Assembly: GCA_021793135.1 (NCBI GenBank) | Contig: JAJYTI010000041.1 | Location: 1 to 13,672 of the forward strand | DNA length: 13,672 nucleotides | Direction of reading: 5' to 3' | From: Bacteroidota bacterium | GTDB taxonomy: Bacteria; Bacteroidota; Bacteroidia; Flavobacteriales; Flavobacteriaceae | Part shown: positions 1 through 6,900 of the stretch, one piece after another | Layout: each line of letters opens with the position of its first letter | How positions within the stretch are numbered: the first letter of the stretch is position 1 | Notes under the pieces: generated by a model | Databases searched by the model: none | Seen by the model: only the letters and a program-made list of their open reading frames with translations | Told to the model about the DNA's origin: nothing | Position numbers and translations under genes: made by a program

Positions 1-1
1 G

Positions 2-199
2 GAAAATTATGAGAAAGTCTTATGGTTTGTAAAACTTCAACCAAATAGGAATAACGGATTAAGTAAACTATCTGTAATTGACTTATTTCAGGTGAGGTCC
101 GTGTCGGAAGAAAGATTTATAAGAAACATTGGACAAATATATTCAGAGGAACTTGAAAAAGTCAAATATGCATTGAAATTGGTTTTTGATATTACATAA
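2..199 (+). CDS. MazF/PemK-family toxin, C-terminal part (5' end outside window)
   Basis: The frame is open from the left edge and ends at TAA 197-199, giving 65 residues of a C-terminus. Visible features fit the MazF/PemK endoribonuclease fold: a beta-strand LWFVKLQPN, then LSVIDLFQVRSVSEERF (the family's 'S.v...QvRtv...R' segment), then IGQI and a final helix EELEKVKYALKLVF. Family members are mRNA-cleaving toxins that are neutralised by a small antitoxin normally encoded just upstream; that gene would lie outside the window. The N-terminal catalytic region cannot be seen, so I cannot say whether the gene is intact. Family assignment is from remembered motifs and is fairly firm. Confidence 0.75.
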   Translation, partial: ENYEKVLWFVKLQPNRNNGLSKLSVIDLFQVRSVSEERFIRNIGQIYSEELEKVKYALKLVFDIT

Positions 200-260
200 A
201 GTATTCCTGATGTATTGATATTTGTAGGAGAAGCAAAGAAGAAAAGGTAAAATGTGATGA

Positions 261-373
261 ATGAACAATATTATATTTATTATCATAGACAGTGCACGGT
301 ACGATAGTTTTTATGAAGGCTAAGCTAAAAAACACCCAAAAACTTGGTAAAATAGAGAAACGCTACAGCTATG
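261..373 (+). repeat. Direct repeat, copy 1 (partner 1196-1307)
   Basis: Aligned by eye with 1196-1307, this gives 16 mismatches and one single-base gap over 113 positions, about 85% identity. The best blocks are TTATCATAGACAGTG and CTTGGTAAAATAGAGAAACG. The repeat is coding in origin (paralogous gene starts), not an insertion-sequence end. It brackets the antitoxin-toxin pair. Confidence 0.85.
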
Positions 374-423
374 CAAGCTGGACATCGCATTCTGCAGAGC
401 TAAAATCATTATGCCACCCATAG
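261..423 (+). pseudogene. Relic of alkaline-phosphatase/sulfatase-superfamily N-terminus (copy 1)
   Basis: ATG 261 starts MNNIIFIIIDSARYDSF, then meets TAA at 321-323. Removing one G at 318-319 restores the frame and continues AKLKNTQKLGKIEKRYSYASWT up to about 388, after which similarity fades; that frame ends at TAG 421-423. The hydrophobic strand followed by DSARYDSF, then LGKIEKRYSYASWT, matches my memory of sulfatase-like metalloenzymes (D in the first strand binds metal; the SYASWT stretch precedes the nucleophile region). The fragment is far too short to function. It is related to the relic at 1196-1396, and codon differences between them include synonymous changes (GCA CGG versus GCC AGA for Ala-Arg), so both descend from genes once under selection. 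Superfamily placement is moderately sure; the decay is directly visible. Confidence 0.6.
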
Positions 424-436
424 CTGCACAGCGTTT
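358..436. repeat. Imperfect inverted repeat in relic 1
   Basis: AAACGCT-A-CAGCTATG (358-373) is complementary to CATAGCTG-CAC-AGCGTTT (419-436): 7 plus 8 paired bases with a 1/3-base bulge and a 45-base loop. There is no T-run after it, so it is not a typical terminator. It may be a by-product of the rearrangement that destroyed the relic. Confidence 0.45.
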
Positions 437-479
437 AGAGCGCGCCCTCTGTTTAAAGCGGTCACTGTCCCATTTATTC

Positions 480-506
480 TTGACATAACTACATTTATCA
501 TGTAAT
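480..506 (+). promoter_or_regulatory. Candidate sigma70-type promoter of the antitoxin-toxin pair
   Basis: A consensus -35 TTGACA lies at 480-485. The best -10 is TGTAAT at 501-506 (5 of 6 matches), with a short 15-base spacer. Transcription would start near 512-515, only a few bases before ATG 519, so the mRNA would be almost leaderless; consistent with this, no Shine-Dalgarno sequence is present. Confidence 0.5.
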
Positions 507-516
507 TTCATTACAT
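500..516. promoter_or_regulatory. Palindromic operator candidate for AbrB-type autoregulation
   Basis: ATGTAAT-TTC-ATTACAT is a perfect 7+3+7 inverted repeat covering the putative -10 box and ending two bases before the antitoxin start. AbrB-type antitoxins bind palindromic DNA as dimers and repress their own operons, more tightly with the toxin bound. Position and symmetry support an operator; binding is inferred. Confidence 0.5.
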
Positions 517-518
517 AC

Positions 519-767
519 ATGAAAACAAAAGTTACTACAAGAGGACAGGTCTCGATACCTGCAAAGATAAGAAAGAGATTGGATGTGAAGCCTGAATCCT
601 ATATAGAATGGGTTGTTGAAGGCAATACCGTGAAAATAATTCCTTTACCAGGGGATATCATCTCTGCTTTTAGAGGTAAAGGAAAAGGTGTCTATAAAAC
701 GCAGGAACTCGTGCGGGATAGAGTAAAGGAGAGAAAAGCAGAACGTGCGAGAGACAAGAATGCCTGA
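519..767 (+). CDS. AbrB/SpoVT-type antitoxin (VapB-like)
   Basis: This is an 82-residue antitoxin. Residues 1-45 form a swapped-hairpin AbrB DNA-binding domain: VTTRGQVSIPAKIRKRLDVK is the hallmark 'v...GqV.IPk.iRk.Lgi' strand-turn-helix, followed by a strand pair around IEWVVEGNTVKIIPL. Residues 46-82 (AFRGKGKGVYKTQ, then a highly basic Arg/Lys/Glu helix) form the tail that would wrap around and inhibit the partner toxin. The start ATG 519 is fixed by the family N-terminus and by the promoter lying just upstream; there is no ribosome binding site, suggesting leaderless translation. The gene overlaps the PIN-domain toxin by 8 bases, the usual antitoxin-first order. Regulation is probably autorepression through the palindrome at 500-516. 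Composition is less AT-rich than in the glycan genes further right. Confidence 0.88.
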   Translation: MKTKVTTRGQVSIPAKIRKRLDVKPESYIEWVVEGNTVKIIPLPGDIISAFRGKGKGVYKTQELVRDRVKERKAERARDKNA

Positions 768-1167
768 TACTTTTGTGCTGGACACGTCTGCCATCCTGAC
801 TCTTTGGAACGATGAAGAAGATGCAAGTATTGTGGAAAAAATAGTACGTTCACCGTCAACGCTCCTTATTTCTTTTATGACCAGAATGGAAGCAGGATAT
901 AGAATATGGAAGAAGGCGGGTAGAGCGGCATCGGAAGAATTCCTGAGGTATCTTGACTTGCTGCCGTTAAAGCAAGTTGATGCGAGCGATGAAATACTGA
1001 TGCTGGCAATGGAGATCAAGGCGACAAAGGCCCTTTCAAATGCGGATAGCTGGATAATTGCTACAGCCGTTGCGGCAAAGGCAATACTTGTCCATAAAGA
1101 TCCTGAGTTCGAACAGGTAAAAAACATGGTAAGATTACAAACCTTAAAGTACAAGAGTAGACCTTAA
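760..1167 (+). CDS. PIN-domain ribonuclease toxin (VapC-like)
   Basis: This is a 135-residue single-domain PIN protein, a typical VapC length. VapC toxins are Mg-dependent RNases that cut tRNA or rRNA when released from their antitoxin. All four expected acidic residues are present: D8 in FVLDTSAIL, E44 in TRMEAGYRI, D96 in SNADSWIIATAV, and D114 in HKDPEFEQV, so the toxin is probably active. I chose ATG 760 because residue 3 onward matches the usual PIN start; a GTG at 745 in the same frame would add five residues and has a more distant AAGGAG (726-731). The start lies inside the antitoxin gene (8-base overlap), which couples their translation. The partner is the AbrB-type antitoxin upstream. 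Confidence 0.88.
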   Translation: MPDTFVLDTSAILTLWNDEEDASIVEKIVRSPSTLLISFMTRMEAGYRIWKKAGRAASEEFLRYLDLLPLKQVDASDEILMLAMEIKATKALSNADSWIIATAVAAKAILVHKDPEFEQVKNMVRLQTLKYKSRP

Positions 1168-1195
1168 AAACTTCTGACTGGCAGCGAGGGATTAC

Positions 1196-1307
1196 ATGAA
1201 CAATATTTTTTTTCTTATCATAGACAGTGCCAGATACGATAGTTTTGTAAAAGCTAAGTTAAAAAATATCCCAACACTTGGTAAAATAGAGAAACGCTGC
1301 AGCTATG
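1196..1307 (+). repeat. Direct repeat, copy 2 (partner 261-373)
   Basis: This is the second copy of the 113-base repeat, about 85% identical to 261-373 by hand alignment. It lacks the one-base insertion found in copy 1 and so keeps its frame through LGKIEKRCSY. Similarity to copy 1 stops abruptly after AGCTATG at 1307, where an internal deletion is inferred. Confidence 0.85.
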
Positions 1308-1315
1308 AAACAGGG

Positions 1316-1367
1316 AATCGCTTGCCGGTTATTTAGAATATCACCAAATGGGATGCTTCAAGCGATT
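1316..1367. repeat. Short inverted repeat at the deletion scar
   Basis: AATCGCTTG (1316-1324) and CAAGCGATT (1359-1367) are exact 9-base complements separated by 34 bases. They lie just right of the point where the two relics diverge and span the in-frame TAG. There is no T-run, so terminator function is unlikely. I see no convincing promoter in 1168-1395 for the downstream operon. Confidence 0.4.
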
Positions 1368-1395
1368 TTATAGATTTTAGCGGACACGAGTTATA

Positions 1396-2481
1396 ATGAA
1401 AAATATCTTTAAAAAAGCAAATTCAAATAAAATTTGTATAACCACATACTTCAATAAAACTTTCTCAGAAATGGGAGAAATTTGTCTTAAGTCAATTAAT
1501 AAATATGCCACCTTGAATGGATTAGACTTAAAAGTGTATAATGATATTTTTACAGATCGGCCAGCCCCATGGTATAAGATATTATTAATACAAAAAATCT
1601 TATCTGAAAATTATGGTTATGTTTTCTGGGTTGATGCAGATGCCCTTTTTGTTAACTATGAAAGCAATATTAAGGATGAAATTGAAAAAGGCAGAGAGCT
1701 TTATTTGATCAAGCATAATATTAATGGAGAAGAAATACCTAATACGGGCGTGTTTCTTCTAAAAAACAGCAGATGGGCGAAAAAACTTTTAAAAAGTATA
1801 TGGGATATGGAAAAATACATTTATCATAAATGGTGGGAAAACGCTGCTTTAATGGATTTACTCGGGTATAATAACTTATTAAACAACCGTGAAAATAATT
1901 TAAATTTAGAATTATTGAAAAAAATAAAATGGCTGGATTTAAAATGGAACAGCCTTCCATATATCTGTGAAGCAGCTGATCCAGTAATAAACCATTACGC
2001 TGGCAGACCTCTTGAATTTAGAGTAAAAAATATGAAGAGAGACTGGGTTGGTATTTCTCAAAGATTCAAACCGAAGGCATTGTCAGACTGGAACGCCCAA
2101 TATGCTGTTGAACCCAATCATATCCTTATTTCATCCAAGAAAACAAAAGTTATACACGTAGTTATTACTAATATCGGCTCTGAGCCATGGGGGAATATTG
2201 GATGGCCAAACAACTCATTGATTGTTAATCTGTCTTATCATGTCCTTTCTAAAGACAGAAAGATGATACTTTTTGATGGAAACAGAGCATCCTTACCAGA
2301 TATAGTATGGCCTGGAGAATCAATCTCAATCCCATTAGTAATTCATGCAGCGGAAGATCCGGGACAGTATAAAATTCAGATTACTTTGGTTCAGGAAGGA
2401 GTTGGCTGGTTTGATATAAATGGCGTATCTCCTGCAGAAATAGACATGATTGTTACGCAAAATACAGATAATAATCCATAG
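1396..2481 (+). CDS. GT34-like (GMA12/MNN10 type) glycosyltransferase with C-terminal beta-sandwich
   Basis: This is a 361-residue cytoplasmic protein with two parts. Residues 10-225 resemble the GT34 galactosyl/mannosyl transferase fold: WYKILLIQKIL (59-69), the metal- and nucleotide-sugar-binding DxD as VFWVDADALFVN (D80, D82), NTGVFLLKNS (116-125), WWENAALMDLL (146-156), and NHYAG (199-203) near the end of the fold. Residues ~240-355 form an Ig-like beta-sandwich with VVITNIGSEPW, VNLSYHV, DIVWPGESISIPL and LVQEGVGWF; I have seen this pattern in other polysaccharide-locus proteins and take it to be carbohydrate- or partner-binding. ATG 1396 overlaps the TAA of the relic upstream and has no clear Shine-Dalgarno, so translation may once have depended on coupling. 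A 56-base gap separates it from the next gene. Substrate sugar is unknown. Confidence 0.72.
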   Translation: MKNIFKKANSNKICITTYFNKTFSEMGEICLKSINKYATLNGLDLKVYNDIFTDRPAPWYKILLIQKILSENYGYVFWVDADALFVNYESNIKDEIEKGRELYLIKHNINGEEIPNTGVFLLKNSRWAKKLLKSIWDMEKYIYHKWWENAALMDLLGYNNLLNNRENNLNLELLKKIKWLDLKWNSLPYICEAADPVINHYAGRPLEFRVKNMKRDWVGISQRFKPKALSDWNAQYAVEPNHILISSKKTKVIHVVITNIGSEPWGNIGWPNNSLIVNLSYHVLSKDRKMILFDGNRASLPDIVWPGESISIPLVIHAAEDPGQYKIQITLVQEGVGWFDINGVSPAEIDMIVTQNTDNNP

Positions 2482-2526
2482 ATACTTGATACTTTATGAA
2501 ATTATAGATAAAGATGGATTATGCTT

Positions 2527-2532
2527 AAGAGG
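2527..2532 (+). promoter_or_regulatory. Ribosome binding site AAGAGG
   Basis: AAGAGG stands 5 bases before ATG 2538 and fixes the start of the methyltransferase gene. It is one of the clearest Shine-Dalgarno sequences in the window; most other genes here begin by overlap with the preceding stop codon. Confidence 0.6.
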
Positions 2533-2537
2533 TAAAA

Positions 2538-3983
2538 ATGGTAGAATCAAATATACCTGAAATCAATATCGATGAGATAATGAAAAAGATCCGGGAGGAG
2601 GTAAATCGTAGAAAAGCCCGGCAGCATGGCTTTGCGTATAAATTTATGTATAAATTCCGCAAATTTATTTCTAAATATCATGAACGTTTATTACTGGAAG
2701 ATTTTCTAAAATACAACGGGGAAGAATTCATAAAACATGCTTACTCAGATATCTTAAAAAGAGCTCCTGATCTAGAAGGCTTTAATTACTATTTATCAGA
2801 ATTAAAAAACAATAACTTAAATAAAATTGAGATTCTTGGTAAAATACGATATTCAAAAGAAGGTAGAGAAAAGAAATTACACATAAAAGGTTTACTTCTT
2901 CGATTTGTAATTAACACATCCTATCGGATACCTTTAGTTGGCTATGTACTACGATTATCAACAGGAATATTACAACTACCTAATATATTAAAAAACATTG
3001 AGCAATATCATAATTACACAGATGAAAGAATTGAACAAGCGAATACTACTCTATCAAAAAAGGCTGATGTAAAAAAAGTAGATGAAATAAAAGTGGAATT
3101 AGCAAGCAAGGCAGCTACTCAGGTAGTGAAACAGTTGAATCGTGAACTCGAAAAGAAGGCAGATGTGCAGGTAGTAAAGAATGATACAAATAATATCATG
3201 CAACAAATACGCGATCAGAAACTAAATATCCTTGCACAGCAGAAAAACCTTTCTTCCTTGATAGAACGGCTGAATCAGAAGATTTCCGACGTACATACCA
3301 TCAAAGAGCAAAAAGGTTTAACAGAAGAACAGACACATCAGTACGATGCTTTGTATGTTTCATTTGAGGATAGATTTAGGGGAACACAGGCAGATATAAA
3401 AGAAAGGCAACTTGTTTATCTACCTTACATTCAGGAAGCTATTAAAAATACAGATAGCGCTACGGTATTAGATGTTGGATGCGGCAGGGGTGAGTGGCTT
3501 GAGCTGTTAAAGGAAAGTAGGATTAATGCTAAAGGAGTTGATATAAACAGGATTATGGTGGCTCAGGCAAAAGAGCTTGGCTTAGCCGTGGAAGAAGCAG
3601 ATGTTGTTGAATATCTCAAGAGCCAAAAAACTAATTCTTTATCAGCTATTACAGGCTTTCATATTATTGAGCACTTGCCATTTGAAGTAATGATTAAACT
3701 TTTCGATGAATCGTTAAGATTACTGAAAACAAGCGGGATAGTAATCTTTGAGACGCCAAACCCGGAGAACCTGATAGTAGGAGCATGTAATTTTTATATG
3801 GATCCTACTCATAGAAATCCTATACCCCCCCTTACTTCTTCTTTCTTGTTGGAGTCAAGAGGCTTTGTTGATGTTGTAATTAAACGGGTAAATGAAAATA
3901 AAGAGATCCATTACGAAGATAAATTTATTAACCATATTTTTGCTGTTGGACAAGATTATGCCGTCATAGGGAAAAAATCGTGA
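2538..3983 (+). CDS. DUF4214 / coiled-coil / SAM-dependent methyltransferase protein
   Basis: The product has 481 residues. Residues 9-26 hold INIDEIMKKIREEVNRRK, a short helix I associate with glycan-locus proteins. Residues ~55-113 fit DUF4214 (GEEFIKHAYSDILKRAPDLEG, then YYLSEL and IRYSKEG). Residues 118-152 are hydrophobic and amphipathic and may sit at the membrane. Residues ~155-260 are coiled coil and include three 16-residue units of the form L..KA....V, starting at L172, L188 and L204. Residues ~265-481 are a class I methyltransferase: motif I VLDVGCGRGEWLELL (310-324), acidic D336 in GVDINR, FHIIEHLPF (374-382), ETPNPENL (405-412), then VGACNFYMDPTHRNPIPPL. The catalytic part is similar to the methyltransferase of O-antigen chain terminators such as WbdD, but no kinase domain is visible. 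The TGA overlaps the next gene's GTG (GTGA). A C7 run (3825-3831) encodes P430-P431. Confidence 0.75.
   Translation: MVESNIPEINIDEIMKKIREEVNRRKARQHGFAYKFMYKFRKFISKYHERLLLEDFLKYNGEEFIKHAYSDILKRAPDLEGFNYYLSELKNNNLNKIEILGKIRYSKEGREKKLHIKGLLLRFVINTSYRIPLVGYVLRLSTGILQLPNILKNIEQYHNYTDERIEQANTTLSKKADVKKVDEIKVELASKAATQVVKQLNRELEKKADVQVVKNDTNNIMQQIRDQKLNILAQQKNLSSLIERLNQKISDVHTIKEQKGLTEEQTHQYDALYVSFEDRFRGTQADIKERQLVYLPYIQEAIKNTDSATVLDVGCGRGEWLELLKESRINAKGVDINRIMVAQAKELGLAVEEADVVEYLKSQKTNSLSAITGFHIIEHLPFEVMIKLFDESLRLLKTSGIVIFETPNPENLIVGACNFYMDPTHRNPIPPLTSSFLLESRGFVDVVIKRVNENKEIHYEDKFINHIFAVGQDYAVIGKKS
3825..3831 (+). repeat. C7 homopolymer inside the methyltransferase gene
   Basis: Seven consecutive C residues encode part of PIPPL near residue 430. 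A one-base gain would shift the frame and reach TGA within about 17 codons, removing the last ~50 residues of the methyltransferase domain. Long C or G runs are unexpected in such AT-rich DNA. Confidence 0.8.
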
Positions 3984-6900
3984 AGATAGCAGTAGTTGTT
4001 CCTTGGTTTGGAAAAGAGCTAAAAGGTGGAGCAGAGCAGCAAGCCTGGCAGATTGCAAGTAGATTGTCGATAAGAGGAATAGATACAACTGTTTTAACGA
4101 CCTGCTCAAAAGAATTTTTATCGAACTGGTCTGAAAACTTTTATCAAGAAGACGACTACAATGAGGATGGTGTTAAAATTAAACGCTTCAAAGTAAGGCA
4201 GAGGAAGCAAAATAAATTTGATGTAATAAATGCGAAATTGCTTAATATACCCAAAAGTCAATTAATTCCTGGCGTTTCACCTTTGACTGAAGAAGAAGAG
4301 AATATTTATTTAGAAGAAAATATCTATTCAGAAGCATTGCAAAGTTATATTATCGAAAACAAAAGCAACTACGATCTATTTATTTTTCTACCTTATTTGT
4401 TCCCTAATATCATAAAAGGCATTGATGCTGTTAAACAAAAAGCAATCTCCATACCGTGTTTACATGATGAATGTTATGCCTATCTTCAGAGTGTACAAAA
4501 TAATTTCTATAATGCTGAAAAGCTCATCTTTCTCTCTGATGGCGAATATGATGTTGCAAAAAATATCTTTGGTCCATCTATAATTGGCAAATCAAAAGTT
4601 TTGTATGCAGGAGTCGAAACAAAAATCAGGAGTACTGTAAAATATGAAAATTACCTCTTATATCTCGGGAGACGAGATATCGGTAAAAACACTCATATCT
4701 TAATAAAAAGTTTTGATAAATTTATTGAAGAAACGAATTCCGATTTAAAATTAATAATAGCAGGTATAGGTGATTTACCAATTCAACCAAAATCTAAAAA
4801 TATTATAGATGTAGGGTTAGTTAGTGATGCTAAAAAAGAAGAGTTACTCTCAAACTGTTTAGCCTTGATCAACCCAAGTGAAAATGAGAGTTTTTCAAGA
4901 GTGATCTTTGAATCATGGTATGCTAAAAAACCTGTTATTATTCACCAAAACTGCCTTGCCACGTATAATGCTTTAAAAGAATCTAATATGGCAGGATATT
5001 TTGCAAAGGATGTCGATACCTTCATTAATATTTTCAGGCAGATTGAGAAACTCTCTGTTGATGAAATTAAAGCAATGGGAGAGTTAGGCTTTAGATATGC
5101 TGATGAAGTCGCAAATTGGGATAAAGTGATTAGTAGATATATGGAAACTATTCAAGATGTTATAAAAAAGAAAGAAGAGGTTAATGATAAAACCATCATC
5201 ATTGCTTATTTTGATATTGGTCCACTTGATGCAGTTGGGTACGATATTTTAGAAGAGTATAATACTCTTTCATCTTATGGTTATCAGGTATACCTTTATG
5301 CTGAAGTATTCGAGCCCGATCTTTTGAGAGATGATTTTAATATCATTGATTTTAAAACGTTAAACAATAAACTAAAAAATAAAGAAAATATCTTAATATA
5401 CCATCATGCCAATTATTGGGAAGAGGGGAACGCTATATTAAACAGCGCAGAGTGTAGAATAATTGTTAAGTATCATAATATTACACCAGGCAAATATTAT
5501 GAAAGTTATTATCCTCACGGCGCAGATAATTGCAATCGCGGGCGAGAGCAAACAAAAGATATTACAAGTTCTTATAAAGCCAGTGTTTTTTTTGCAGATT
5601 CAAAATATAATGCAAAAGAACTGATAGAATTGGGAGTAAATGAGTCTCGAGTAAGTGTGCAGATACCGTTTACAAGAGTTATCAAATTATCCTCGATAAA
5701 TATTGATGAAAAACTCTACTATAAATTAAAATCCAACAAAACAATTAATGTACTTTTTGTGGGGCGAGTCGCCCCTAATAAGGGGCATAAACATTTAATT
5801 GAAACCATAAAGTCATATATTGATAATTTTGATAAGAATATTCACCTCAATATAATCGGGGGAATGGACCCTAATTTAAAAACTTATTATTTAGAATTAC
5901 AAAATCTGATAAAGAGCTATGGATTAAACGACTTTATTAGTTTGAAAGGTGCGATAAGTGATAAAGAACTGAAAACATATTATGTTGCATCTGATGCATT
6001 TTTGTTAATATCAGATCATGAGGGATTTTGCATACCAATAATTGAAGCCCAGTATCATAAATTGCCGGTTGTAGCGCTTGGTAAAACGGCGGTTAAAGAT
6101 ACAATAGGCGATGAACAATTAGTCTTTGATGAAGTGGATTATTTGTCATTTGCCGCAGCATTAAAAATAATTAAGGATGACATCAAAGTAAAAGAGTATT
6201 TAATAGAAAAAGGGCTGCAAAATTATAGAAAGTATCACAATGGAATTATTGCTAAAAATTTCTTGCATGCTGTCGAAAATCATTCGTCGAATGAAATGCT
6301 AAATCATGGGGTGAAAATTTTAGATACAGGTCTTTTTAACCGACAGCAAAAAACCATTTTGCTTATAAAATTGGATCATATGGGTGATCTACTTTTATCC
6401 ATACCAGCAATGACAAAATTAGCCAACAAGTACAAGGAAGCAAAGATTGATATAATTGTAGGAAGCTGGAATGTTGATATTGCAAAACACCTAAACCTTT
6501 TTGAGCATATCTATACGTTTGATTATTTTAAAAAGCAATCAAGCGAAGCACCACAAATAATAGATAAAAAAGTAGACTTGCTATTAAAGAATCTTGAACA
6601 TTACGATATTGCAATCGACCTGCGTAGGCAAAGAGATACCAGATTTTTACTTGCAAAAGTAGATGCAGATTTGCGAGTGGGCTATAAAACGTATTTCCCT
6701 GATATTGACAATAAAATAGATATTTGTTTAGATTCGGAAATAGATTTTCCGGGAAAAGTTATCTCTCATAACAAAAAATCGATAGCTCTTCAGATAGTTG
6801 AATTGATTAATGCTCTACCAAAAGAGCAAAATGATTATATTGTGTTACCTCAGTTACTAAAAACAAAAAAACAGAACAAACAGATAGCAATTTTTCCGAA

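Larger units (their letters stand above)
200..518. other. Intergenic stretch with a gene relic and promoter
   Basis: This 319-base stretch lies between the MazF-like stop and the antitoxin start and has no intact gene. It holds a decayed phosphatase/sulfatase-like N-terminus (261-423), an imperfect inverted repeat (358-436) and the antitoxin promoter/operator (480-516). In 200-260 I see only an AT-rich leader with a purine-rich AAAAGG segment (244-248) that could have been the ribosome binding site of the relic. No terminator hairpin with a T-run is visible after the MazF-like gene. Confidence 0.6.
1196..1396 (+). pseudogene. Internally deleted phosphatase/sulfatase-like gene remnant (copy 2)
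   Basis: ATG 1196, with GAGG at 1186-1189 as a possible ribosome binding site, starts MNNIFFLIIDSARYDSFV and runs to TAG 1334-1336 (46 residues). Residues 1-37 match copy 1; after SYE the sequence no longer resembles the family N-terminus. In the same frame beyond the TAG, codons continue as NITKWDASSDFIDFSGHEL and stop at TAA 1394-1396. That TAA shares its last A with ATG 1396 of the next gene (TAATG), an arrangement typical of coupled operon genes. My reading is that the first ~38 and last ~25 codons of one gene survive, with the middle lost and one nonsense codon gained. The N-terminal match is firm; attribution of the tail to the same gene is inference. Confidence 0.55.

Noticed and set aside
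358..436. Inverted repeat as a rho-independent terminator
   Set aside because: The loop is long (45 bases), the stem has a bulge and no T-run follows.
320..520. Reverse-strand open frame of 66 codons between the relic and the antitoxin
   Set aside because: It covers the antitoxin promoter, the palindrome and the inverted repeat, has no recognisable protein motif and no ribosome binding site.
645..1154. Reverse-strand open frame of 169 codons opposite the toxin
   Set aside because: It is antisense to a PIN-domain gene with all catalytic residues; the translation is low-complexity Ser/Phe-rich and typical of a shadow frame.
261..1307. Treating the paired repeats as insertion-sequence ends or attachment sites
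   Set aside because: They are direct, keep a shared protein reading frame with synonymous differences, and no transposase or integrase is present between them.
1392..1397. TATAAT that looks like a -10 box
   Set aside because: It overlaps the ATG of the GT34-like gene and has no -35 at the right distance, so it could not drive that gene; it is explained by the TTA-TAA end of the upstream relic frame.
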